DNA of 64,000 bases from Watersipora subatra (Eukaryota > Bryozoa > Gymnolaemata > Cheilostomatida > Watersiporidae), in contig NC_088717.1 of NCBI RefSeq assembly GCF_963576615.1, positions 38,766,302 to 38,830,301 of the forward strand. Direction: 5' to 3'. Under the pieces are notes generated by a model that was given only the letters and a program-made list of their open reading frames with translations, was not told where the DNA came from and ran no database searches. Below, piece after piece: positions 12,981 through 25,400 of this stretch. Positions within the stretch are counted from its first letter, which is position 1; every line of letters starts with the position of its first letter. The position numbers and the translations under genes were made by a program.

Positions 12981-13147
12981 TGTGGAAAGGTAGCTGAGTG
13001 GCGCAGTGATAGCCCGATAGGCTCTGAACTTTAAGTTCCATGTTTGATTCTGCGGGGTGCACTCTTTTGTTCTAAAGCTTTTAACTTTAGAACTCACTTT
13101 TTTCCGTGTCTTTAAACAAAAAAGGCACGGCTCTTATTATAGTAAAT
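12981..13147 (+). repeat. tRNA-derived SINE, best preserved copy
   Basis: The head has an A box (TGGCGCAGTGA) and a B box (TGTTTGATTCTG) at tRNA-like spacing, then an unrelated body and the family tail GGCACGGCTCTTATTATAGT. Pol III internal promoters of this form are typical of SINEs. It is too diverged to fold as a functional tRNA. Confidence 0.75.
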
Positions 13148-15210
13148 AAGAATAATCTGAAGGAAATATAAAGCCAAAAAAACAGCATGTCAACCTACAA
13201 ATCATAAAACTACCTTTACCAGGCTAATTGAATAGTTTGTGGTTCATTCAAGGGTTGCTGTATATTCTAGTCTATATTATAGACTGATTTTATTGCAATG
13301 TGCCTAAAAAGCTTTGGTAATTTTCTTAGGCACATCACTGCTATAAAAAAGACTTTATACTGCAATAACATTTATGTCGGCGAATGTAAATTTTTAAATA
13401 AAAATGCCATTGTCATTTATTTCATGTTTTTTAAAAGAAAAGACATGGAGTAAAATTAAAGTAAATTATGATACAAACTAGTAGCAAAACATTTTCATTG
13501 CTTTAACAGAATATGGAAGTAGAATAGTAGAATTATAATGCAAAGGGTAGTAGGGAGTAGGGAAGAACAGTCTCTGACTAATGTTCAAATAGTTCTCCAT
13601 TGGTAACTTAATAACTCACTCTTAATAACTTAATAAGAGTTCTTCTTAATAACTGGACTCATTGATTCTCTCTTGCCCTATTCCTTACTTGTCTTGTTCT
13701 CATCGCTGACCATCTATTCGTCTCTCTTCAAACAAACATTTTCTTTGATAGCTGGCAATCGATCAAACAACTGAATAGCCTTTTGTGATGCAGCACCTAG
13801 TCACATGTAGTATCAATAGCTTCAGCAACCAAAAAGGCGCAGCACCGGCACGTGCAGCAAAAGTAAGACTGTCATAGCGGATAGAGCTTTTGGCTGTCAG
13901 ATTTTGATTCATCCTACGAGTGAAGTTAATCAGGCATTAATAGTAAGTCACCTGGCATTGATAGATAATATAGAGTAGATAGAACAGGTAGATTATATTG
14001 CAAATGCACCTTTGGTCTTCTTACAACTGTTATGTTTATTCTCTGTTATGTTTATTTTAAGTATAATTTACTCATTCAAATGAAACAGTCTTTTCACTAT
14101 GTAATGTAAACTAACACTTTAAAGTCTGGGCTTGAGATAGTTGGGTAGTTGTTTTCTCATGTGATATTGTGTCCTAGTAAACTCGGCTGCGTAGTTTTGC
14201 TTTTGTTTTTTGCATTTTTCATTTACATAGGAGCATGAAAATCTGAATTTTTGCATAATAAGCTTCCAGTCTAACTATCAAGTTTCAAACAGATTAGATA
14301 CTTACTCCTTCAGTTATTGTCAAAATACCGAAGACACTTTTAATCAACTAACAAGTGAAAAATGGCTGCAGGCAGAACATAAGTTTCTAATGACATACTG
14401 ATTGCAATTTTTGGTAATAAAGGAACCAAAATAAACAAAACTAGAAGGCTTCCTCTCTTCAGCAACAAAAGCTTTACATTACAACTGCTCGTTTTTCTAT
14501 TCATAAAAAATATACACACTCTATCAGACTTGGTGTATCTCAACCATTACGTTTCTTCAGTTAACTCTAAAACATCATATCTTTGAACGAGAGTGTAACA
14601 AACTGTTTATTCTATTGTTATTCTTGAAGACTTGGTAAGCTTAGTGCATCAACATGGCATTTAGCTAAAAAATTAGCGTTCTATTTTAAGCGCTTTCACA
14701 AACAGTGAAAAATTGTTACTAGAGTCTAGGACCAGAGGACTTCCATGTATATACAAAGTTAGACTTTATAGTGTTAGATAAAAAACACGGTGAAACACTG
14801 AAGTATAATGAATTCAGTTTGTACCAGTTTCGTGTTCAAATATTTGTAGTTTATATTATATAGGTTTTAGACAAACTTTGATATTTCAGCTATAGTTAAA
14901 TTGGACGCTTTATTGTTGAGATGTTCTCTTTTAGCAATGGATGCGTTTAACTACAATTACACTTTTAGTATAAAGTAGTAACCAAATAGCTACTTGTCAT
15001 GTAGATGACTGTAAGCTCAAACCTAGCCAACACTAAATTCTTAGATGTCAATCAAAAAGAAAATGAAAGCCTGTTGATACAGTTAAATGTTAAGAGTTTT
15101 CAGGTGTTTGAAAGTCAAAAGTTGTTCAGAAACAACAGTGGCGTCACTGTGCATGTGATAAGTTACCTGAGCAGACATCCTTTCTTTTTATTACTCAAGA
15201 GTAGCTTAGT

Positions 15211-15238
15211 ATATTCTTGCTCAAGAGAGCAAGAATAT
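15211..15238. repeat. Perfect 12-bp hairpin
   Basis: ATATTCTTGCTC and GAGCAAGAATAT are exact reverse complements with loop AAGA. Confidence 0.75.
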
Positions 15239-15280
15239 AGACCACAATCTTTTTTGTTGCTATACCAAGACAAGCACATC

Positions 15281-15350
15281 TGTTAGTTAGTTAATTAGTT
15301 AGTTAGTTAGTAAGTTAGTTAGTAAGTTAGTTAGTTAGGTAGTTAGTTGG
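15281..15350 (+). repeat. (TTAG)n microsatellite
   Basis: About 17 tetranucleotide units, interrupted by occasional TTAA and TAAG variants. Confidence 0.9.
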
Positions 15351-15364
15351 CATAGCAGTTATGG

Positions 15365-15748
15365 ATGAACGTACACAAAATTTGAGTATATTTTTTCAGA
15401 AATTATTGGTGTTTTTTTATATTTGCAATTGTTCCTGATGTTTAAGGTTGTCTGACTGTCAGGATGTCTGGCGAAAGTGTGATTATGATATCTATAGTTG
15501 CAAAAAGACTGACAGGATATAAATGCAAAAGGTTCCAACTTGAATGCAATAGCCGATATTAGCTATCGCAGCAATAACAGCTAGTGACGTCTTTTTCTTC
15601 TTCACACTTTAACCGTGATTGTTTCATCGATTATAATGTTGAAACATCCTGGCAGTCAGATCACCTCAAACACCAAAAACAATCCCAAATGATAGAAAAG
15701 TTCCAATACTTTCTGATAAAATCTATTAAATTTTCATGCAAGTTCATT
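15365..15748. mobile_element. MITE with long terminal inverted repeats, copy 3
   Basis: The right arm is intact (GTTGAAACATCCTGGCAGTC to CATGCAAGTTCATTG). The left arm has lost its inner half after GACTGTCAGGATGTC. The middle resembles the copy at 3333 (AAAGTGTGATTATGA, GCCGATATTAGCTATC). Confidence 0.75.
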
Positions 15749-16311
15749 GTTTAGTAACTTCCAAATTCATAGCGCCATATCAGAGTTCTGAAAGACATTA
15801 ATGACCACTATATTTTTAGAACCATTGAAAGATTTGAATCATTTATATGATTTTGGTAGTAAAGAGAGTCAGCATAATAGCAATTTTTATCAAGTGTTTT
15901 CACCAATCACTTAATAAAAATTGGCTTGACACTCAATCACAAATAGAGGTTTGACTGGGCAAGAATTTTAGTTGTAGAGAGACTACATGTAAATCTTTTT
16001 TAGGTGTTCTTCTTGCAAACTATTTTGAAGTACGTATTTTAGATCAAATATCTGTAACCAATGAAGATTATCACTGCCCTATCTGTAAATAGACTACATT
16101 TTGTCTAGATCACATAGCATAAGCATACTATACTAGCTAGTAGTATTAATGTAGGTATTGAGTAAAATTGAAAACGACAATTTGCAAAGTTGATGCCATT
16201 ATAAGCGGCATAAAGAGAAATGACAACTCCTAATGTTAGCTTTATGTTTTAGATCAGCGTCAATCCAGATTCTTCCAGCACTGTTATGAAGGCTTATTGA
16301 AAAAACACAAA

Positions 16312-16461
16312 ATGCTGGGCAGAGGCTCGCTAACTCTGCTTATCTTTGTATTGTCATCATCGCCTTTAAAAGCAGCGGAGCCACAGTTCGTATTGAACCC
16401 AAAGACAGCATGCAAAGAAACACCCCCAGAGCTGCTTGTCTGGATACATTCTGCACCAAAT
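16312..16461 (+). CDS. Galactosyltransferase exon 1 (first recognised)
   Basis: It encodes the signal anchor and stem, then FVLNPKTAC and LLVWIHSAPN, the start of the GT31 domain, and ends in phase 0 at donor GTAAGA. ATG 16312 was chosen as the first Met in frame; TTG 16297 and the open frame back to 16253 are the alternatives. Confidence 0.85.
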
Positions 16462-19400
16462 GTAAGAGATTCTACTCAGGCATTGTATTTTTTCAACAAC
16501 GGTACATTAGCTGTACCAAATACTTTTTGTGTATTAATCCAGCCAATGAAAAAACTTGCTACAAAACTAATTTCTAATTCAATCTACATTGTAAATTCAA
16601 ATTCAAATTAAAACTGTCTTTTACCTTCTAAAATGTGCGCCTACGCTATCACTTTACTAAAGACGATATTTTAGATAATTTTATGTTAAGAAAATAGTTT
16701 TTTAATACACACTGCCCTTACAAAAATAATGGAACTTTTTTAAACATATTAAAAAACTTAATTGACATAAAAGTAAGAAGTAATCATTTTTGAAATTTGT
16801 CAATTGTTTAAAATGATACAAAAGTGTCAACTGAGTATAAAATATTTTGTTTACATGCAATTGTCAGTTTTCTGTTCTTAGGTTTTTACCATGTTAACTA
16901 GACACAATTTGGATTTGTTTGGTTCAGTCTAAATACACGCTATTAACTGAGTTTCAATCATATTGTTAGCAGCTCAGTCATGAAAACGGTAACTATAGAT
17001 TATAAACCATAAACTATAAACATACTACAGACTATAGTTTATAGGTTACATATTATAGATTGAAAATTTTGATTATGCATTATGGATTATAGATTATTGG
17101 TTGTAGATTATATTTTATAGATTATTGATTAAAGCTCACAGATTATAGAACACAGATATGCAAACGTGTCTACGTTTGTGTCTAAATGTCCACAAAGACA
17201 CATAGACATGTAGACACGTAAACACGTAGATGCGTAAACACGTAAACACGTAGACACATAGACAAGTAGACACGTAAACACGTAGATACGTAGACACGTA
17301 GAAACGTAGACACGTAGACTCATAGACACGGATATGCAAACGTGTCTACATTTGTGTCTACGTGTCCACAAAGACACGTAGACACATAGACATGTAGACA
17401 CGTAAACACGTAAACACGTAGACACGTAAACACGTAGACTCGTAGACACGTAGAAACATAGACACAAAGAATAGTAGACACGTAGACGCGTAGACGCGTA
17501 GACACGTAAACTCGTAGAAACGAAGACACATAGAATAGTAAACACGTAGACAAGTAGACACGTAGACACGTAGACATGTAGACACGTAGAAACGTAGAAA
17601 CTTAGACACATAGAAACGTAGACACGTAGAAATGTATAAACGCAGAAACATAGACACGTAGACACGTAGAAACGTAGACACATAGAAACGTAGACACTTA
17701 GACTCATAAACACAAGGACGCAGACATACAGGCACCAAGGTACACAGGCATAGAGACACAGAGACATACAGACACACAGACACATATACGCAGCAAAGCT
17801 TATTCTCATTTTGACTGCAGGAACTTTAAACTAACTTGACCAATTTTTACTTCATTGTTTCATTTTTCGAGTATGTTTAAATTTTTTTTAAATTTTGATT
17901 ATGCATTATGGATTATAGATTGTTGATTGTGGATTATATTTTATAGATTATTGAGTTTTTATTTATGAAGGAGTGTACACTGATTCATTGGAGCATTAAT
18001 TTTAGAGGTGCCCCATCTGTCATATGCTGGATATAATTTTCAAGGTAGAACAGAATAACTGGTCAAAATTCTTATATTTAGGCAGTCAATCAGAAATAGA
18101 GGTTTAACTGCGCATGAAAATATAAACATGCTCAGCAAGAGATGGTAAATCCTTGAAGCTTAATTCATCAGCCATCAACCTCAGTAATAAATGATAACAT
18201 TAAAGATAGTTAGGTAATAATCTCGCTATTAACTAATCTATTGCCATTAGCTGCTTAAGTCTTCACCAAAGATATTAATTAGTCTAGGTATCAGCTTAGC
18301 ACAGATAGAACAAACTACAGGTCTTTGACATGTTGCCTGGAAACTAGAAGTTTAAGTAGTACCTGCCAGCACAGCACCACAAAGCAATACAGCTTTAGTC
18401 AATACTGTAAATTGATGGGGTGCCTAATAATTCTTAAAATATAAGAGTTTTATCAATCAAGCTTCATTATAGCATTTCAACTTTACATAGTATCTGAGCC
18501 TCGGTACAACCTAATGAAAGCTTATCATGTTATAGTAAGTCTTTGTAAGGTAGCGCAATGTCAAATACCTATTGTATGTTCATTGGGAATTTTAGCTATA
18601 TTTTTTACACTTATTTTTTACTTTATTCAAATAACCACAGTTAGGCCCAAATTATATTTTTGGTGATACAGAAAATTAAAAATCAAGTGTTGCAGATTTT
18701 ATGTAATACGATTTTATGTTGGAAAACTACCTCGATCTTTGAAAAAAAGTTTTGATATTTATGTAATACTACTTTATGTAATACTATCTTATGTAATAAT
18801 ATTTTATGTTTGAAAAACTACCTCGATCTTCAGACACGCTCTAAAAAATTATATTTTGTTAAAACATGGCTTTTAATTTGACGAAAGCTTATTTTTGTAG
18901 TTTCATAGATTGCAGCACGGCATAAAGCCACTTGGAGATTAAGCACCACATTGTTTTTGCAGCACACTAGAAAGAGACTCGCGATACGAATGACTTGGGG
19001 CAATGCGACTTATTACCAGGATGGTTACAGAGTAAAAATGATATTCTTCCTTGGACTACCTTCAGCAAGTGCCATGAACACAACAGGTTAGTGCTGTAGA
19101 TACAAGTATGCTAGGTTGGTCTTTAGCAAAGAATAGCAGCAAGTCAGGCGATTTCTGAAATTCCTTTCATATTCAATCAGATGATGCTCAGAGGGTGTTT
19201 AAGAAGCTGATTTTTAGGAACCAGACAAAATTTTGAAACCAAATTATTCTCAGCAATTATTTGGCTAAAGGCATAGAGAATATGCCTGAGTAAGGTTTGG
19301 ATGGAATCAGTCAACAGACACACAAGCACATATGCACCCATTCAATGACAAAGCTGGACTTATTAATATAGATTTGAAGCGCATAAAGCTGGCTAATGCC

Positions 19401-22400
19401 ACTACCAACCACAGTATGAGACTGAACGTCGGTATATTGTTTGTTAAGAGTTTAAACAGACTTTTATATCAAAAACTTTTAATATAAAATATTAAAAAGT
19501 TAGTTAATTATTATATTATTTTAAAGGAAAATATAAAATACATTTTATATATGCAATACCAGTACTGGTGTCAGTTGATATTTCAGTGATTGTATTTTAA
19601 TCGCAACATAATAGAATAAACTAAAGTTATCCTTCACTAGCAAAAATTAAAAAGATCTTTATAAAAAAATTTGTCATGTTCTGATATAAACATTCTAATC
19701 TAGCTTCCATTTTTTTAGTAAGAACCTCAAATGCGGTAGGAGCGTGAGAACTTCTGTTATTACTATATCCATTTTTGTAATTTTACTTTTTTCATTTTAT
19801 TTGCAACTAAACTATCACAATTAGTAAAAACATATTCTATGGTCCAAACTTTCATCCACCTCTATCTAATCTCTAAGTTCCTGAGTAGAGTAAACAAGAT
19901 TTAAAAAGAGGATAAGTGTTAATTTCAAGCACAAACAGACCGTCAGACTCTTTCATATGATAAGAGTGTTTAGATGTTCATGTATCTGCATATGTATCCA
20001 TTATTACCTAGAGCTTCTTATATAGTGATTCAATTGTTTTGTGGCAATTTCGAAGGTAAACAATTTTTGAAAATCACCACCTTTTATAAAGATATCGTCA
20101 ATCTTATAAACGATATAATCAAGCAATGGCGATTTATCTCACGTTTGACGATTTGTTAAGTGAGCGATACTTGAAATAAATTGGACCGGCTTTTTAATTT
20201 TAAAATATGCTTATTCTATGGCCTTCCACGCTGACACGCTGATAGGAATTCATGAAACAAATGTTTTAATTGTCACTAACATAAAAAAGGTCCTATCAAA
20301 GTTAAAGTATACAAAAATATTTTCACAAAAGTTTACAACTCTTTGTTACATAGTAATAGTATCGCGATATATGAGGAATTTCCGATAAATTCACGATATA
20401 TTGCAATTTGATTCAATATTGAAAATTTGCAATATTGGATCATTTGGTGCTTTTGGAGATCACGAAGCTCTACTATCACCCCACTTAGTTTAACTTTGTT
20501 TCAATTTTATAAAGGATACAGTTACATGTAGGTAACTCACTTGGTGTTGTGTTATGACCTTGCTAAATGCTTTCTTTGGTTGCATTACAGAAGACTAACC
20601 AAATCTGTCAATGTGAATGATAAAATATTAACATAAATCCAATCTCAGTTAAACTGCCTCATAAAAAGATTGCAATTACAGCACTTTCAAATATGTGCAA
20701 CAATGACTATAACGTTGAAAGTATGCACAAATAAAAACATGGTATCTGATCTTACATCATGGGCAAGTTTGAATTTGTTTCCTTTGTAGAAGAGAAGGTT
20801 AAAGCGATCCAGCATAGGCTGCATGTTGAACAAGAGCGATACATGGATATAGTACAAGGGAATTTTATAGACAGTTACAGAAATATGACTCACAAAGCAG
20901 TGCACTCTTTAAGGTACAAATAGTTGGTGTTTTTGATAAAGGTCTATTATTTCTGCTAATATTTTTACAAAAGCTTTTTAGTTTCCTAGAGCTTTTAACA
21001 ATTTTTTCGGCTATTAGCTCAAGATTGTTTGATGCTCTCATCTTGGTTAAAGTTAGGGTTGATCTAGGTTAGGTACCAAACTGCTACCAACACTTGTTTC
21101 ATTCTGTGTATTAACTTTTGACTGTCCAATCAAGGGCTTTTTTACCGCTAGCACATGTTTCAATCTGTGGAATGCTCTTCGAGTACTTGATGCAGGTGTT
21201 TTATTTTCACCAGGACGTTTCAAATAACACAAAGTTTTAAACGCTGTAAAGAAGGTGCTTTATTGCCATCAACAGATGTTTCTACTTGTACAAATGCCTT
21301 GAGTATTTCATGATGAAAGGTGGTTCTTTTTTATTTGCTGAAAAGAGACTAAAAATTTAAGTAAAATATTAGCTTTGGGAGGGAAATGATTCTGCAACAC
21401 AAAGTTCTACATTTAAAGTCAGCTTTTGACTTGTACAGAGATCATTGATGGACAAAGCATGCAGTTGTGCTCAAAAGCATGTGAATCTGTAGTAGAGTTG
21501 CTTCCTCACAACATGGGCGACGTAATGTGAGCAGATAACTCTTTGCACAATTTTTATAATATGATAACCACCCATTTTTAGCAATATTTATGCAAAAGCC
21601 AATACTACCTATTTAAGCATGTCACCTTTATTTGTATGATTAGATAAATAGATATTTTTTTTACAAAAATGTGAGAATGAGTTAGTATTTTGCTACTTTA
21701 ACTTGGGGTACAGCTAGTGTTACTTCATTTAAAAACTAGAGGAAATGGTAGCCATTGAAAGTTAAGGTGATTTTTGACTACTATAATGGTCAATGCGTTA
21801 TGGGCAGAATAACCACTATTGTATGTAATTTACACAAGGCAATGAGTAAACGAGCACACTTAGGAAAATAAAGTAAGCAATCAAAAATCTGTTTTGGGTT
21901 TATAAATAGGTAAATATATATGATAGCATTTCACGTGTATTTTTCTTTTTAAGTATTTTAACTGTGCTCAAGTTTTGTTGATTTTAATCGTAAAACCTTC
22001 TGGCTGTCAGATCACCTCAAACATCAAAAACAATCACAAATGATAAAAGAATACTGAAGCTTTCTGATAAAATCTACTTAAATTCTGTGTAAGTTCAGCT
22101 TTAACCATGTTCATAGTCCTGCTTTGCTGCATGCTTTAGATGGATATCTCTATACTGCCCGGCAGCGAGGTTCATCATGAAGGTAGATGATGATATTCTA
22201 GTTAATATATTTAAACTGCTGCCGTACCTTCGTCTAAAGCAGTACAAAGCATATTATCCTGTCAGCACCATCAGCTGCAATGTCTGGCCAAATTCTAAAC
22301 CTATGAGGGACCCCGTTAGCAAATGGTATGTTTCTAAGGTAAGAAATCCATCAGCAAAACATCTGATCAGTTTTCAGAGACTAAACAAGTCTCTTCAAAC

Positions 22401-25400
22401 TGATCTTTTTAGTAAAGTTCATTTGATTTTTGGTATCTTTGCTAGTCCATTTTTCCTTTTGTTAATTTTCACAACAGTTTATGTGGCTTGCAAAGTGCTG
22501 CTACAAGTATTAAGTTTTCATGCAGCCGTAGCGGAGCGATACACCCCTATTTGGTGCTGCAATGCCATCATGGAAACAGCTGCGTCCTTCTCATTCAGTT
22601 GTGATTCAGTGTGACTGTTAAAAAGCGAAACAACTGTGCGATGCGCCATCTTTGTCCTATGAAAACAGCTTTAGCAATTAACTGCGTCACACTTGCGAAT
22701 GCACAGTTTTTTCTTCAAATCTTTCATGGTTTGTTTTGTATTTGACCTCCTAATGATACAACCTTGACATAAAGTGTCGCACAACCATCGCTTCTATTAT
22801 GGTGTCTTATAGATACATGGTCTGCTTGTCAGCCCAGCATAGCCCTTCAGCACTGGCTCACCCAGATGTCTCTACACAGTCTCTTTATGAAAACTTTATT
22901 GCAAACTTACATATAGATAGACTATAAATTGCTAAACCAATGTAAAACAAACCATAACTTTAGTTAACTGCAACTCATGAGAGTGCTAACGGCATGTACC
23001 TGTGTTAAACTCAAGCTGAACTGTTGAGGTTGTGGCATCTTTTGTGTATAGCTCTGGCAGCGCAGCTAGTCTTTCAAATTAAGCTAATGCTTAAGCCTCT
23101 TGAAATGGTGTAAGTTAAAGATTTTGTCTTTATGCACAAAAAATTGGCCACCATTGAAAATAACTAAAATATGCATACTTTCAGATGAGTTCTATTCTTA
23201 AGTACATTTAACCGAGGTTAGTAAAGTGGGTATTGATAATCGAACACTATTAACTGAATTTAGTTAGCTAAGCATGACTACCTATACCTGTATGTGTTGT
23301 CAGATGGGTACTACTTACTGAGTGCTCTTAGTTGAATGCCATTTGCTAAAGAATGCTGACTTATCAAATATTATCTTCTTAATATTTTGGTGCCAAGAAT
23401 ATTATTAATCAAGTACTATTAACTGTTGCAACTAGCTGAGTTTGTTGTTAATTAACTGTTGTTTACTGATTACTGTTAACTGAGTAATTTTAACTGACTA
23501 CAGTTAACTGAGTGCTGAGAACTGAGTACTGTTAACTGGATGATGTTAATCAAATGTTAGTAAATTAGTACTAGTTACTCAGAGAGCTTAACTCAGTACT
23601 AATACCTGATTGCTATTACCTGAGTATTATTATTTGGGTACTATTAACTGAAGACTATTAGGTTTTTTTGCACTATTGGTATGTAATGAAAAACACAATT
23701 AAGTTGATGATGACCGATGCCAATAAAAAGGTTATACATACAAGTACTATTTACTGAGTAGTATTTACTCAGAGCTATTAACTCATCACGAATAGCTCAC
23801 ATGTACTGTCTACTAAGTACTCTTAACTGGTTATTATTAACTGACTACAATTGACCAAGTACTATGGACTAGGTACTTGGTTGAAATGAGAGCTCTTGAA
23901 AATGCAGTTTTCTTTTTGATTTCCAGGAAGAATATTTACCAGAAATATATCCCCCTTTTTGTCAAGGAATGGTATATTTCCTCACACCAGACCTTGTACC
24001 AAGGCTTTACAACCAGTCCTTGTATGTATCATACATCTTCATGGATGATGTCTATATAACAGGACTTTTGACTAAACAGCTAAGAGACCCAACTATAAAC
24101 TTCAAAAGGCTTTCGGTAAGCATTCTGTTGGTTGAATATGCTATAGTAGCTGTTAGTAATATTATAGAAGAGGTAAGCTGTAGTTACATGTATAAGATAT
24201 GTTTATAGTAGGTGATTTCATGAGTGGGCCTGCGGATTAACTTTCCAACTATTAAAGTGATATGAACTCTAGTATTAGATTATAAAAAGTCTTTTGGTAC
24301 TTTGACTGCGCCTGCAAATATCACCAGCCAACCATTTGTACAGAACGTCGAACAAATACAGGTAGGAGCTCATATTGAAAGGCCATGCGTTTCTCATTTT
24401 TCATATTACTGCCAGACAATTGCATTTGAGTAGTGGCTTTGCTAGCAATAATCTTTTCCAAGTTACTGACATGCTAAGCCGTAAGTTTTTTTACCGATTG
24501 CTGTTCAATAATTAATATAATTAAGTCTATCAGTCAAAGAAGAAAAATTGTTCACTACAAATAACCTGACTAAATGAGTGAGTTATTGATGAACTTGCAG
24601 TCATGCTTTAAACATTGAACATATAAATTGTTTGTCAAAGATAGCTAATGTGAACAACACGCCTTAACAGGATCGTAACATCAAACTTTAAAAGATTTTA
24701 TCAGAAAGTATGTATATTTTTTTATCATTTGAAATTTCGTTTGTTGAGTTTAATGATCTGACCACATGGATGTTTCCGGATTAAAATTGACAAAACTTGA
24801 TTGCAGGTAAAGTGGTCATAAAATCAAGGCGTGACCAGACTTCCAAAAATGACATCAATAGTTATGCATAATGTATATAAGAGATAAATATACGGTCTCA
24901 CCGGTTTCAGGCACTCATATGTTTACACAGAATTTAGAGAACAACAATGGGACAAATTTTAACATAATTATCATTAAATCATTTGAAACATCTATAGCAA
25001 TGTATTTGAAGATATAGCAATGTCTCTGAGGCTATAGAAATGACTCTGAGGCTATAACAATGTCTCTGAGGCTATAGCAATGTCTCTGAGACTATAGCAA
25101 TGTCTCTGAAGCTATAGCGACGTCTCTGAAGCTATAGCAATGTCTCTGAAGCTATACTTAAAGTTTTATTCCAACATTCATGAGCAAATACAAAGTAAAG
25201 TATATGTCAATAGTGACACGTAACGCTGCAACTTGAGCTCAATAGCCATGTCATAACAAGAGGGACAAATAGAAGGATGACTATTGATATAATTTTGAAG
25301 AAGTGTTTTTTCTGAGCGCCTTAACTGCGATCAAGTTTTTCGATTTTAACCTTGAAGCATGCTGGTCGTCAGATCACCTAAAACAGCAAACAAACTTTAA

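Larger units (their letters stand above)
7983..16252. other. Gene-poor interval between sulfatase and galactosyltransferase
   Basis: I see no exon with family resemblance on either strand. The interval holds SINEs (8994, 12981), two long-TIR MITEs (10060, 15365), a TTAG array (15281) and perfect short hairpins (12062, 15211). Any 5' exon of the galactosyltransferase should also lie here but was not recognised. The frames at 8195-8458 and 15005-15286 have no support. Confidence 0.5.

Noticed and set aside
15005..15286. A 93-codon plus frame
   Set aside because: No family resemblance; its end overlaps a hairpin and the TTAG array.
17129..17809. Four overlapping minus-strand open frames (67-226 codons) rich in Val, Tyr, Ser, Cys and Leu
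   Set aside because: They are produced by the TAGACACG minisatellite; all frames stay open because the repeat lacks stops on that strand.
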